From positions 1 to 64,000 of the forward strand of contig NZ_FQUJ01000013.1 in the NCBI RefSeq assembly GCF_900128925.1: DNA of 64,000 bases. The letters are read 5' to 3'. The notes beneath the pieces were generated by a model. That model saw only the letters and a program-made list of their open reading frames with translations. It had not been told where the DNA came from and searched no databases. This stretch comes from Modicisalibacter ilicicola DSM 19980 (lineage in GTDB: Bacteria > Pseudomonadota > Gammaproteobacteria > Pseudomonadales > Halomonadaceae). The translations under genes and the position numbers were made by a program. Positions 7,451 through 18,167 of this stretch are shown here, piece after piece (position 1 is the stretch's first letter; every line of letters starts with the position of its first letter).

Positions 7451-8398
7451 CTATCGCCAGAAACAGCGAATCGAGGCAATCCCCTGGGCGCCGACGGCCC
7501 TGGCCCGGTTGGCATCCTCCCGGGTCATGCCGCCCAGCGCATAGACCGGCATGCCGGCATATTCGACGAGCTGCTGGAAGTCGTGCCAGCCCAGGGGAGC
7601 CGCTTCCGGGTGAGTGGGCGTGGTACGCAGCGGCGAGAGGGTGACGAAGTCGCAGCCGATGCGCGTGGCCTGCTCGAGCTGAACCCGATCGTGGGTCGAG
7701 GCAGACAGCCATTTGCCCTGGGCGACGGGACGCCGTTCGAGTGTCATCAGGCGTTCGCTGGTCAGGTGAACGCCGTGGGCATCGACCTTGTCGAGCAGTC
7801 CGGGATCGGCGTTGAGCAGGAGCCGGGCGCCATAGTCTCGGCAGAGCGCCAGGCTCTTCTCGGCTCGTTCGAGATAGGCGCTTTCGTCCAGCGTCTTGGC
7901 CCGCAACTGCACCAGCCGCACGCCATCTTCGCCCAGGGCGCGTTCGAGGCGCGAGAGAAAGCGTGTGTCCTCCTCTTCCTCGGCGCTGATCAGGTATTCC
8001 GGAGGCAGCATGACCGCGCGCAGGATCGGCAGGTTGGCCGCCGGGAACGCGTAGTTGAACAGGTCGTCGAGCCCGACCCAGCGCACCGCCTGGCCTTCCC
8101 GGCCATAAGGCTCTCCCTCGAATTCGTGTACCTGCCAGACATCCAGCAGCACATGCTTGTCGGGGTATTCATGAGGCACGCGAATCAGTGGTTGCGCCCG
8201 CTTGATGGTAATGCCCAGTTCTTCATGCAATTCGCGCTTGAGCGCCTCGAAGCCGGTCTCGTAGGGGGCGAGCTTGCCGCCGGGGAATTCCCACAAGCCG
8301 CCCTGATCGACGATGGAGGGACGCCGCGCCAACAGGACTTCCTGACCATCGCTACTGAAAATGGCGGCCGCCGCGACATGTACCCTGCGTTTGATCAT
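7451..8398 (-). CDS. mutT: Nudix hydrolase (MutT-type) fused to a thiamine-phosphate-synthase-like domain
   Basis: 315 residues. The N-terminal half is a MutT-type Nudix domain with an intact Nudix box (residues 40-62: G-x5-E-x7-R-E-x2-E-E-x-G), expected to hydrolyse 8-oxo-dGTP or related oxidised nucleotides. The C-terminal half (about 150-315) is a ThiE-like TIM barrel (VRLVQLRAKT, LLLNADP, GVHLTSE, LGGM, GAQGIASI). This two-domain arrangement is also found in Pseudomonas, where the protein is likewise about 315 residues. I start at ATG 8398 (GAGGA 11 bases upstream), leaving a 28-base gap from argJ. The upstream in-frame ATG at 8446 would overlap argJ. The role of the ThiE-like half is not established. 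Confidence 0.88.
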   Translation of the reverse strand: MIKRRVHVAAAAIFSSDGQEVLLARRPSIVDQGGLWEFPGGKLAPYETGFEALKRELHEELGITIKRAQPLIRVPHEYPDKHVLLDVWQVHEFEGEPYGREGQAVRWVGLDDLFNYAFPAANLPILRAVMLPPEYLISAEEEEDTRFLSRLERALGEDGVRLVQLRAKTLDESAYLERAEKSLALCRDYGARLLLNADPGLLDKVDAHGVHLTSERLMTLERRPVAQGKWLSASTHDRVQLEQATRIGCDFVTLSPLRTTPTHPEAAPLGWHDFQQLVEYAGMPVYALGGMTREDANRARAVGAQGIASIRCFWR

Positions 8399-8426
8399 GT
8401 GGCTTACAGTCCTCGTCATTCTGGAT

Positions 8427-9641
8427 TCAGCTGCGGTAATCTGCATTGATCGTCACGTAGTCGTGGGAAAGGTCCGAGGTCCACACCGTGGCCGATGCCT
8501 CTCCACGACCCAGTGCGATGCGAATGGTGATGTCTTCCCGGGCCATCACGGCGCTTCCCGCCTGCTCGGTGTAACCTGGGGCGCGGCCCCCCTGCTCCAC
8601 CAGCCTGACATCGCCCAGGTCGATGGTGACCTTGTCGACGTCGAAGCCAGGCACCGGCGCGCGACCGACCGCGGCCAGGATGCGCCCCCAGTTGGCATCC
8701 GAGGCGTAGAGCGCCGTCTTGACCAGCGGCGAATGAGCGACGGTGAAGGCCACGTCAAGGGCTTCCTGCCGCGAGGCGGCCTGGGTCACCTCGAGGGTCA
8801 CGAACTTGGTCGCCCCTTCGCCATCGCGGATGATCTGCTGGGCGAGCGAGATCAATACCCGGTCGAGCGCCTCGCGAAAGCGCGCGATATCCTCGGCCTC
8901 TGTCACCTCGGCACCGCGACCGGTGGCAATGAGCATGCAGGCATCGTTGGTCGAGGTATCGCTGTCGACGGTGATGCAGTTGAAGGAGCGATCCACGGAT
9001 TCGCGCAGCAGTACATCGAGGCGGGGCTGCTCGATCGCCGCGTCCGTGGCGACGAATGCCAGCATGGTGGCCATGTCGGGCTTGATCATTCCCGACCCCT
9101 TGGCGATGCCGTTGAGAGTCACGGTCTTGCCGCCGATCCGGCAGGTCGCCGTGGCGCCCTTGCTGCGCGTGTCGGTGGTCAGGATGCCCTCTGCCGCCTG
9201 GCGCCAGGCAGTGGCGGAGTCGTCCAGACTCGCCAGTGCCTCGGGCAGCCCTCGACAGATGCGTTCGACGGGCAGCGGCTCGCCGATCACCCCGGTCGAA
9301 AACGGCAGTACCGCGGTATGCGGCACGCCGGTCAGCTCCCGCAGCGCCATGCAGCAGGCCCGGGCGTCGCGCAGGCCCTGTTCGCCGGTGCCAGCATTGG
9401 CGTTGCCGGTATTGATCAGCAGATAATGCGGCGACTGGCCGGCCAGGTGCTCCCGCGCGACATGCACCGGCGCGGCGCAGAAGGCATTGCGCGTGAACGT
9501 GCCTGCGACCCTTGCGCCCTGGGGAACCTCGATGACCACGAGGTCGCGACGATCGGGCTTCTTGATGCCCGCCTTCGCCGAGCCCAGCCGGATGCCCTCG
9601 ATCACTGGCATGTCGGGAAAGCCAATCTCACCTACCGCCAT
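8427..9641 (-). CDS. argJ: Bifunctional ornithine acetyltransferase / N-acetylglutamate synthase ArgJ
   Basis: Arginine biosynthesis: moves the acetyl group from N-acetylornithine to glutamate and, in bifunctional forms, also makes N-acetylglutamate from acetyl-CoA. The precursor cleaves itself between Ala and Thr in KGSGMIKPDMATML; Thr192 becomes the N-terminal nucleophile of the beta chain. The full length of 404 residues and the conserved INTGNANAGTG and oxyanion-region segments (VLPFSTGVIGE) are present. It sits between secA and the mutT-like gene as in Pseudomonas. The secA-argJ gap is filled by a miniature inverted-repeat element. Confidence 0.96.
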   Translation of the reverse strand: MAVGEIGFPDMPVIEGIRLGSAKAGIKKPDRRDLVVIEVPQGARVAGTFTRNAFCAAPVHVAREHLAGQSPHYLLINTGNANAGTGEQGLRDARACCMALRELTGVPHTAVLPFSTGVIGEPLPVERICRGLPEALASLDDSATAWRQAAEGILTTDTRSKGATATCRIGGKTVTLNGIAKGSGMIKPDMATMLAFVATDAAIEQPRLDVLLRESVDRSFNCITVDSDTSTNDACMLIATGRGAEVTEAEDIARFREALDRVLISLAQQIIRDGEGATKFVTLEVTQAASRQEALDVAFTVAHSPLVKTALYASDANWGRILAAVGRAPVPGFDVDKVTIDLGDVRLVEQGGRAPGYTEQAGSAVMAREDITIRIALGRGEASATVWTSDLSHDYVTINADYRS

Positions 9642-9672
9642 CGCGTTCTCCTATGTTCGAAGCACCCTTTCA

Positions 9673-9893
9673 GAGGGTATTTACAAAAGTCACGAGCGAA
9701 GATCAGGGCTAAGCCCGCTCCTGCGGGCTAACGCATTTCCCACATCCATGTGAGTCACAAAGCGAAATCAGTCGAAAAAAGGACCGGGCTCGCGCTCGAG
9801 TTTACAGAGTGTAAATGAGCATGTTGACCGGGCTGGCGTACCAGACTGATTTCAACACAGCATGGCCGAGCGCAGTAATTTATAAACACCCTC
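9673..9893. mobile_element. Miniature inverted-repeat element (MITE) at the secA stop codon
   Basis: 221 bp with imperfect terminal repeats (GAGGGTATTTACAAA at the left; the right end reads GAGGGTGTTTATAAA on the other strand). They are flanked by TCA on both sides (9670-9672 and 9894-9896). A 3-bp T-N-A duplication and GAG ends are what the IS1031 group of IS5-family elements produces (established knowledge). There is no transposase ORF. Inner arms GAAATCAGTC (9764-9773) and GACTGATTTC (9844-9853) and an apex TTTAC/GTAAA (9801-9815) fold it into one long hairpin. A side hairpin AGCCCGC/GCGGGCT lies at 9712-9729. The right TCA is the secA stop codon itself. Confidence 0.8.
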
Positions 9894-12620
<2,727 letters not shown>

Positions 12621-12727
12621 GCGATGTCCTGACTTCTTGAGGGGTGCGTCAGACGAAGTCGCGAGAACGCTGGCACTTCGTCATGCGATGACATGCCCCA
12701 GGCATTCTTTCGAAGGAGGGGCAACGA
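12621..12727 (-). promoter_or_regulatory. secA leader with mutually exclusive pairings around the ribosome-binding site
   Basis: Transcribed leader between the small ORF and secA. Segment B (GACTTCGTCTGAC, 12660-12648) can pair upstream with segment A (GACGAAGT, 12682-12675; 8 perfect bp). Alternatively it can pair downstream with segment C (GAAGTCAGGA, 12636-12627), which includes the AGGA ribosome-binding site. The downstream options are GACTTC/GAAGTC, 6 bp, or TCTGAC/GTCAGG with one wobble. A further stem TGCCCC (12723-12718) with GGGGCA (12699-12694) starts next to the ORF stop. This is the layout expected for translational control of secA by an upstream peptide; the function is inferred. 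Confidence 0.5.
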
Positions 12728-13078
12728 TCAACGAAAGCATCCTGGCGGGCCGCGACGGCTGAGGACATCATGGTCGGCACAGGGCCGCAGCGACGCTGTG
12801 CGAAGTGAACCGGGAAGGCCCGGGCAGCCACGCTTGCGGCGCCTGCCCAGAAAGCGTGAAAGCGTACGCTGGCCCACCCGTCGGGAATGGGCACGAATCG
12901 CACCGGAGACCATCAGGCACTGCTGGCTCAGGCGTTCGGTCAGGCGTAGCGGCTCGCCCTGGGCCAGCGCTGCGGGCAGCAGGCAACTCACCAGCAGTCC
13001 GGCCAGCCACCACCGCGAGCCCAGGCGACGACGCGGGCGGCAGTCCGCCACGGGGGTGAGAGTGCTGCTGGAGGTCAT
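12728..13078 (-). CDS. Small secreted protein upstream of secA, candidate SecM-like arrest peptide
   Basis: 116 residues, same strand as secA and 107 bases upstream, in the position secM has in E. coli (lpxC-secM-secA). Visible parts: a basic n-region (RPRRRLGSRWW), a hydrophobic core LAGLLVSCLLPAALA ending in an A-L-A cleavage site near residue 40, a basic middle, and the C-terminus SRRGPPGCFR. The R-G-P-P motif (about residues 109-112, four residues before the stop) resembles the arrest motifs of SecM (RAGP) and of RAPP-type arrest peptides. AGGAG lies 12 bases before the ATG, and codon choice is like that of its neighbours. There is no overall similarity I recognise to SecM, so function is inferred from position and architecture. 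dciA is divergent, starting 67 bases away. Confidence 0.6.
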   Translation of the reverse strand: MTSSSTLTPVADCRPRRRLGSRWWLAGLLVSCLLPAALAQGEPLRLTERLSQQCLMVSGAIRAHSRRVGQRTLSRFLGRRRKRGCPGLPGSLRTASLRPCADHDVLSRRGPPGCFR

Positions 13079-13145
13079 GCTGTCGGTAGGCTCCTGACCG
13101 TGTTAGATTGCGTGCATCGACGATGGCGAGTACGCGGGCAAGCCC

Positions 13146-13637
13146 ATGAGTATAAAGCCTAAGCGTTTCCGAGCCCAGCCCATGACCCGGCTGCTGGAAG
13201 GAACATCCGCCGGCTCGGGGGATCTGGGAGGGCTCATGCGCATGGCCCGGGTCATCGACCGGGCACAGCGACATCTGCGCGAGCATCTGCCCGAGGAAGT
13301 GCGTGAACACATCTTCGTCGGGGGGTATCGGCAAGGCAAGCTGACCCTGATAACCGACCGGGCCGTCTGGATGACCTGGCTGCGCTACGAACAACCCCGA
13401 CTCCTGCAGTTGCTGCATCAGTTGCCCGAATTCGAGGCCGTGTTGGGCCTCACCTTCAAGGTGCGCCCCATCAGCCCACCCAAGATCCCTCAGCGTCTTG
13501 CCCGAGAACTCTCTTCCCGAGCCGCCGACGAGATCTCCTGCTGCGCCGCCGATGTCGACGATCCGGCCCTCAAGCGCTCCCTGGAGAGACTGGCAGCTCA
13601 TGCGGAAGCCAGAGACGGCACGGACGAATCGTCGTGA
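13146..13637 (+). CDS. dciA: DciA-type helicase-loading protein (DUF721)
   Basis: 163 residues with the DUF721/DciA core (LMRMARVIDRAQRHLREHLPEEVREH, then a beta-rich KLTLITDRAVWMTWLRYEQPRLL segment). In bacteria lacking the phage-derived DnaC, DciA is the ancestral loader of the replicative helicase DnaB; this is established for Pseudomonas and Vibrio. The region after about residue 115 is low-complexity and acidic. It is the only plus-strand gene between argJ and rsmI and is divergent from the small ORF upstream of secA. An inner ATG at 13182 is an alternative start. Confidence 0.88.
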   Translation: MSIKPKRFRAQPMTRLLEGTSAGSGDLGGLMRMARVIDRAQRHLREHLPEEVREHIFVGGYRQGKLTLITDRAVWMTWLRYEQPRLLQLLHQLPEFEAVLGLTFKVRPISPPKIPQRLARELSSRAADEISCCAADVDDPALKRSLERLAAHAEARDGTDESS

Positions 13638-13644
13638 CCGGGAC

Positions 13645-13680
13645 AAAAAACGCCGACCCCGTTGGACGGATCGGCGTCAA
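13645..13680 (-). terminator. Rho-independent terminator downstream of lpxC
   Basis: On the minus strand, ACGCCGA...TCGGCGT with an inner CCGT/ACGG pairing is followed by TTTTTT (13650-13645). It lies about 50 bases past the lpxC stop and overlaps the start of the dciA 3' flank, so it may also help end dciA transcription. Confidence 0.8.
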
Positions 13681-13706
13681 GACTGACATCCTTGCATCTG
13701 CTGCTC

Positions 13707-13725
13707 CAGCGCCCTCAGGGCGCTG
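13707..13725. repeat. Perfect palindrome immediately after lpxC
   Basis: CAGCGCCCT C AGGGCGCTG is a 9-bp inverted repeat three bases past the lpxC stop. There is no T run on either side. It may stabilise the lpxC 3' end ahead of the true terminator. Confidence 0.55.
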
Positions 13726-13728
13726 CCT

Positions 13729-14643
13729 TCACAAGGCCATCTCGGGAGCGGAATAGGAGATCGGCGATTTCTGCCTGGCATCCTCGAAGGTCACGATCTC
13801 CCAGGCATCGGGGTTGTCGAGCACGGCTCGGCACAGCTGGTTGTTCAGCGCGTGACCGGATTTGACGCCACGAAACTCGCCGATCAGGCTGTAGCCGAGC
13901 TGGTAGAGATCACCGATGGCGTCGAGCACCTTGTGCTTGACGAACTCGTCATCGTAGCGAAGCCCGCCCTCGTTGAGAATGCGGTAGTCGTCGACGACGA
14001 TGGCGTTGTCCAGGCTGCCACCGAGGGCCAGGTTCTGGGAACGCAGGAACTCGAGATCGCGCATGAAGCCGAAGGTCCGGGCTCGAGAAACCTCCTTGAC
14101 GAAGGAAGTGGTCGAGAAATCCACGGTCGCGGTCTGTTTCTGCTGATCGAAGGCCGGGTGGTCGAAATCGATGGCGAACGAGACCTTGAAACCGTTGTGC
14201 GGGGTGAACACGGCTTCCTTTCCGTCATCGTGCACCACGATTTCACGCTTGATGCGGATGAACTTCTTCGGCGCGTTCTGCTCCTCGATGCCTGCGGACT
14301 GGATGAGAAACACGAAGGGGCCGGCACTGCCATCCATGATCGGCACCTCGGGGGCGTCGAGCTCGACGAAGACGTTGTCGATGCCCAGCCCGGCGAAGGC
14401 CGACATGAGGTGTTCCACCGTCGCCACCTTGACACCCTCACTGGACAGGGCAGTACAGAGCGTGGTGTCGGTGACGTTTTCCGCGCGTGCCGGAATGCGC
14501 ACCTCGGGATCGAGGTCGGTGCGCACGAAGACGATGCCTGTATTGGCCGGCGCCGGGCGCAGCGTCAGACAGACCTTCTCGCCGGAGTGCAAGCCGACTC
14601 CGGTAGCACGCATGGTGTTCTTGAGAGTGCGTTGTTTGATCAT
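13729..14643 (-). CDS. lpxC: UDP-3-O-acyl-N-acetylglucosamine deacetylase LpxC
   Basis: Zinc enzyme of the committed step of lipid A synthesis. From the ATG at 14643 the protein is 304 residues and begins MIKQRTLKN, as in E. coli LpxC (305). Zinc ligands are His78 in VEHLMSAF and the His/Asp pair in [10 protein letters not shown]; the catalytic His is in GHALNNQL. The ATG at 14664 would add seven unconserved residues. It is the last gene of the dcw strand, with its own promoter (14686-14714) in the ftsZ-lpxC gap and a terminator at 13645-13680. Confidence 0.97.
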   Translation of the reverse strand: MIKQRTLKNTMRATGVGLHSGEKVCLTLRPAPANTGIVFVRTDLDPEVRIPARAENVTDTTLCTALSSEGVKVATVEHLMSAFAGLGIDNVFVELDAPEVPIMDGSAGPFVFLIQSAGIEEQNAPKKFIRIKREIVVHDDGKEAVFTPHNGFKVSFAIDFDHPAFDQQKQTATVDFSTTSFVKEVSRARTFGFMRDLEFLRSQNLALGGSLDNAIVVDDYRILNEGGLRYDDEFVKHKVLDAIGDLYQLGYSLIGEFRGVKSGHALNNQLCRAVLDNPDAWEIVTFEDARQKSPISYSAPEMAL

Positions 14644-14685
14644 GGGCAAGGGCCAGGATGTCATGAGAATTTTAAAACAGTGTTC

Positions 14686-14714
14686 ACTATAACAGCGAAC
14701 GTTCGTTTTAACAA
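14686..14714 (-). promoter_or_regulatory. lpxC sigma-70 promoter with an internal palindrome
   Basis: On the minus strand TTGTTA (14714-14709) and TATAGT (14691-14686) are separated by exactly 17 bases and lie about 43 bases upstream of the lpxC ATG. The spacer contains the perfect palindrome CGAACGTTCG (14696-14705), a possible operator. A T-rich stretch lies just upstream. Confidence 0.7.
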
Positions 14715-14758
14715 AAAAATGTCACCTGACCACCTGCCTATGCCTCACATGGCGATTC

Positions 14759-15922
14759 TCAATCGGCCTGGCGGCGCAGGAACGCCGGGATATCGAGATA
14801 GTCGTCCAACTCCTGCGAGTTGCGCTTCTCCTGGCGTGCCTTGGCGGCATTTTCCTGCTCTGTCTTGGCAGCCTGCTGACGCATCACCGTGGGCTGCTGC
14901 AGCTTGCGATAGTCGGTCGATTCGGGGCGTGCGACGTTCTCGCGAGCCGCCGGCTTCTCCCGCTGGCCATCGAGACCCGCCGCGACGACCGTGACCCGCA
15001 ACTCGTCGGACATTTCCATGTCGATGGAGGTGCCGACGACGATGGTCGCATCCTGGGAGGCAAACTCCTGAACGGTCGCACCCACATCGTTGAACTCGCC
15101 GATCGACAGATCCGGCCCGGCGGTGATGTTGACCAGGATGCCCCGGGCGCCGTGCAGATCGATGTCCTCGAGAAGCGGGCTGCGAATCGCCTTCTCGGCC
15201 GCCTCCCGGGCCCGGTTCTCGCCTACCGCGCCACCGGTGCCCATCATCGCCATGCCCATCTCGGACATGACCGTGCGCACGTCGGCGAAGTCGACGTTGA
15301 TGATGCCGGGGCTGGTGATCAACTCGGCGATACCCTGCACGGCGCCGAGCAGCACGTCGTTGGCGGCACTGAAGGCGGTCAGCAGGCTGGCGCTCTTGCC
15401 GAGCACGGCCAGGAGCTTCTCGTTGGGAATGGTGATCAGGGAGTCGACATGTTCGGAGAGCTCACGCATCCCCTCCTCGGCGGCACGCATGCGCTTGGGC
15501 CCCTCGAAGGGGAAGGGGCGCGTCACCACCGCGACGGTGAGGATACCCAGTTCCTTGGCCACCTGGGCCACCACCGGGGCGCCGCCGGTGCCCGTGCCGC
15601 CACCCATGCCGGCGGTGATGAACACCATGTCGGCACCCTGGAGAAGTTCGGCGATACGCTCGCGATCCTCCATGGCGGCCTGGCGACCCACTTCGGGGCT
15701 GGCACCCGCACCGAGCCCCTTGGTGATCTCGGTACCGAGTTGAAGAACAGTCTTCGCAGCGACTCGCTTGAGCGCCTGGGCATCGGTGTTGGCGCAGATG
15801 AACTCCACGCCCTCGATGTTGCTTTCGACCATGTGGTTGACGGCGTTGCCGCCGCCTCCGCCGACGCCGATCACCTTGATGACCGCGCTGCTGGAGGGTG
15901 CGTTATCTACCAGTTCGAACAT
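14759..15922 (-). CDS. ftsZ: Cell-division GTPase FtsZ
   Basis: Tubulin-like GTPase that polymerises into the Z ring. 387 residues. The N-terminal [14 protein letters not shown], the tubulin signature GGGTGTG (residues 107-113), the T7 region with [10 protein letters not shown] and the linker are followed by the conserved C-terminal peptide [15 protein letters not shown], which binds FtsA, ZipA and other partners. AGGAG precedes the ATG and is itself preceded by a 6-bp hairpin (15939-15954). It lies 36 bases after ftsA. Confidence 0.98.
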   Translation of the reverse strand: MFELVDNAPSSSAVIKVIGVGGGGGNAVNHMVESNIEGVEFICANTDAQALKRVAAKTVLQLGTEITKGLGAGASPEVGRQAAMEDRERIAELLQGADMVFITAGMGGGTGTGGAPVVAQVAKELGILTVAVVTRPFPFEGPKRMRAAEEGMRELSEHVDSLITIPNEKLLAVLGKSASLLTAFSAANDVLLGAVQGIAELITSPGIINVDFADVRTVMSEMGMAMMGTGGAVGENRAREAAEKAIRSPLLEDIDLHGARGILVNITAGPDLSIGEFNDVGATVQEFASQDATIVVGTSIDMEMSDELRVTVVAAGLDGQREKPAARENVARPESTDYRKLQQPTVMRQQAAKTEQENAAKARQEKRNSQELDDYLDIPAFLRRQAD

Positions 15923-15938
15923 TTGCCCCGTCTCCTGT

Positions 15939-15954
15939 GGCCGTCTCTACGGCC
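15939..15954 (-). promoter_or_regulatory. Small hairpin in front of the ftsZ ribosome-binding site
   Basis: GGCCGT AGAG ACGGCC (minus strand) forms a perfect 6-bp stem with a four-base loop in the 36-base ftsA-ftsZ gap. It ends two bases before ACAGGAG, the ftsZ ribosome-binding region. It could insulate ftsZ translation from ftsA; no function is shown. Confidence 0.45.
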
Positions 15955-15958
15955 CCTG

Positions 15959-17233
15959 TCAGAAATTTCCTTTAAACCAGCTCTTGACCCGTTTCAGCGT
16001 CGAGGTTTCATCCGTGGTGGCACGCCGGGAGTGTTCTTCTCTCCGGGGCTGGGCCGATATCGCGCGGGCCTGACCATGCTTGGCTTCACGCATACCGTAG
16101 AGTAGCAAACCCACCCCGGTCGAATAAATCGGATTGCGCACCACATCCGCCAGACCGCGAACGTTCTGGGGACAGGCAATGCGCACCGGCATGTGGAAGA
16201 TCTCTTCTGCAAGTTCCACCACGCCTTCCATTCGCGATGTTCCCCCGGTCAACACCACCCCTGCGGCGACCAGATCCTCGTATCCGCTGCGCCGCAGTTC
16301 CTCGCGTACCAGTGTAAAAAGCTCTTCATAGCGCGGCTCGACCACTTCGGCCAGGGCCTGACGAGAGAGGTCCCGGGCCGGGCGATCGCCGACGCTCGGG
16401 ACCTTGATCATCTCGTCGCTCGAGGCCAGCTGGGTCAGGGCACAGGCGTACTTGACCTTGATGTCCTCGGCATACTGCGTCGGCGTGCGCAGGGCCATGG
16501 CGATGTCGTTGGTGACCTGGTCGCCGGCGATGGGAATCACCGCGGTATGGCGGATGGCCCCTTCGGTGAAAACGGCGATATCGGTGGTCCCGCCACCGAT
16601 ATCGACCATGCACACCCCAAGCTCGCGCTCGTCCTCGGTGAGGACCGCGTGACTCGAGGCGAGCTGTTCGAGAATGATGTCATCGACTTCCAGGCCACAG
16701 CGACGCACGCATTTTTCGATGTTCTGGACGGCATTGAGGGCGGCGGTCACCAGGTGCACCCGTGCCTCGAGCCGGACCCCGGACATGCCCAGGGGCTCGC
16801 GGATGCCTTCCTGGGTGTCGATGGCGAACTCCTGGGGCAGCACATGCAGGATGCGCTGCCCTTCCGAGATGGCTCGGGCCCGGGCCGAGTCGATCACCCG
16901 GTCGATGTCCGAGGGGGTGACCTCACGCTCCTTGATCGCGACCACGCCATCGGAGTTCATCGAGCTGATATGGCTGCCGGCCACTCCCACATAAACGGAG
17001 TGAATGTCGCAACCGGCCATCAATTCGGCCTCCTCCACCGCGCGCTGAATGGACTGCACGGTGGATTCGATATTGATGACCACGCCCTTCTTCATGCCAC
17101 GTGAGGGATGGGAGCCGATCCCGGCGATTTCCAACCCCCCGTCGTCAGTGGGTTGCCCGACAATCGCCACGACCTTGGACGTCCCGATATCCAGCCCAAC
17201 CACCATATTGGAAGCATTGGATTGTACTGCCAT
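15959..17233 (-). CDS. ftsA: Cell-division protein FtsA
   Basis: Actin-like ATPase that anchors FtsZ filaments to the membrane and recruits late division proteins. 424 residues. The phosphate-1 motif VGLDIGTSKVVAIVG, phosphate-2 region VDIGGGTTDIAVF and adenosine motif VVLTGGTSRMEGV are intact. The C-terminal RVKSWFKGNF is a typical amphipathic membrane-targeting helix. GGAG lies 13 bases before the ATG. Unlike the usual overlapping ftsQ-ftsA arrangement, a 206-base AT-rich spacer separates the two genes here. Confidence 0.97.
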   Translation of the reverse strand: MAVQSNASNMVVGLDIGTSKVVAIVGQPTDDGGLEIAGIGSHPSRGMKKGVVINIESTVQSIQRAVEEAELMAGCDIHSVYVGVAGSHISSMNSDGVVAIKEREVTPSDIDRVIDSARARAISEGQRILHVLPQEFAIDTQEGIREPLGMSGVRLEARVHLVTAALNAVQNIEKCVRRCGLEVDDIILEQLASSHAVLTEDERELGVCMVDIGGGTTDIAVFTEGAIRHTAVIPIAGDQVTNDIAMALRTPTQYAEDIKVKYACALTQLASSDEMIKVPSVGDRPARDLSRQALAEVVEPRYEELFTLVREELRRSGYEDLVAAGVVLTGGTSRMEGVVELAEEIFHMPVRIACPQNVRGLADVVRNPIYSTGVGLLLYGMREAKHGQARAISAQPRREEHSRRATTDETSTLKRVKSWFKGNF

Positions 17234-17304
17234 GGGTCGGGATCACTCCTCAATCTTCACTGTATTTAGAGAACATTTAAATACGCGATTAAAATTCCGG
17301 GCCG

Positions 17305-17310
17305 ATTATA
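17305..17310 (-). promoter_or_regulatory. Candidate -10 box for ftsA-ftsZ in the ftsQ-ftsA spacer
   Basis: A perfect TATAAT on the minus strand lies 72 bases upstream of the ftsA ATG in sequence much more AT-rich than its surroundings. At 17-18 bases upstream only a poor -35 (GGATGA or TGGATG) is visible. It is therefore either a weak or an activator-dependent promoter. Confidence 0.4.
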
Positions 17311-17363
17311 AAATCAAGGTTAATTATTCATCCAGCCCACACATAAGTTCAGCAATAGAATAC

Positions 17364-17434
17364 GGGTATTTTTTTCCGAAAGAAATACCCCTGCCGCCCC
17401 TACTATCGGCCGTTGGCGCTAAAAAATTAACGCC
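17364..17434 (-). promoter_or_regulatory. Two hairpins in the ftsQ-ftsA spacer
   Basis: Hairpin 1 (17434-17415): GGCGTTAA TTTT TTAGCGCC, an 8-bp stem with one wobble, six bases after the ftsQ stop. Hairpin 2 (17390-17364): GGGTATTTCTTT CGG AAAAAAATACCC, a 12-bp stem with one wobble and a three-base loop. Neither is followed by a T run, so they look more like mRNA processing or stability elements than intrinsic terminators. Confidence 0.55.
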
Positions 17435-17439
17435 GAGTA

Positions 17440-18162
17440 TTAACGTTGTGGTACTGCAACTTCCGTTTCGCCATGCCAGGCAACGACGATACCATTGGGA
17501 TAGCGGAGATCAATGTAGCGAATCCGCGACGCCTGGGAGACGAGCTGGCGCTGCCAGGCAGCGGCGAATCGCGCCAGACGCGAGTCTCGCTGGTTACGCC
17601 CCAGCATCACCCAGACGCCATCATCGATCTCGAAACGCCAGGCACCACGATCCTCCAGTCGCAGCTGGGTCACCTTGAGGTTCAGGGACGCGAGGCCGCC
17701 CTGCAAGCGGTCGAGCAGCGCCAGCACTTCCGGGCCACTGCCTGGCGGGCCTGCCAGATCGGGCAGGTCGTCGGGCACCGTCACCTCGCCTCGCCGGAAG
17801 GGAATGCCACGGGAATTGAGAAGGAGGGCGTCGTTCCAGCGCGCCACCGGATTCTGCTCGTAGAGTTCGAACATCAGCGCATCGGGCCAATGCCGGGAGA
17901 CACGCACTTCCGATAGCCACTCGATGGCGCGCGCCCGGTCACGCAATTTCTGAAGGTCCACCGACAGCCAGCTCTGCCCCTGCACCAGGGGTGCCAGCTC
18001 CTCTCGGAGGTAGCTGGCACTGACATAGTCGAGGTCACCGCTGATCGAGACACGCTCGATGGGTCGATCGAGCCACAGCCATAGCGCACGCCCACCCGCA
18101 CCCAGCAATACGAACAGAAGCAGCAGACCCAGCAGGGTGCCTCGCGATCCGGCTGACGCCAT
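17440..18162 (-). CDS. ftsQ: Cell-division protein FtsQ
   Basis: Bitopic divisome protein linking FtsA/FtsK to FtsB-FtsL-FtsI. 240 residues: a membrane helix at about 10-30 (LLGLLLLFVLLGAGGRALWLW), a POTRA domain beginning IERVSISGDLDYVSASYLREEL, then the beta domain ending RYIDLRYPNGIVVAW. Length is slightly shorter than in E. coli (276), as is common outside the enterics. It lies five bases after ddlB; the following spacer to ftsA is unusual (17234-17439). Confidence 0.93.
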   Translation of the reverse strand: MASAGSRGTLLGLLLLFVLLGAGGRALWLWLDRPIERVSISGDLDYVSASYLREELAPLVQGQSWLSVDLQKLRDRARAIEWLSEVRVSRHWPDALMFELYEQNPVARWNDALLLNSRGIPFRRGEVTVPDDLPDLAGPPGSGPEVLALLDRLQGGLASLNLKVTQLRLEDRGAWRFEIDDGVWVMLGRNQRDSRLARFAAAWQRQLVSQASRIRYIDLRYPNGIVVAWHGETEVAVPQR

Positions 18163-18167
18163 CGAAC

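Noticed and set aside
12649-12903. Other overlapping small ORFs upstream of secA
   Set aside because: No signal peptide, no ribosome-binding site and no recognisable ending, unlike the 12728-13078 ORF.
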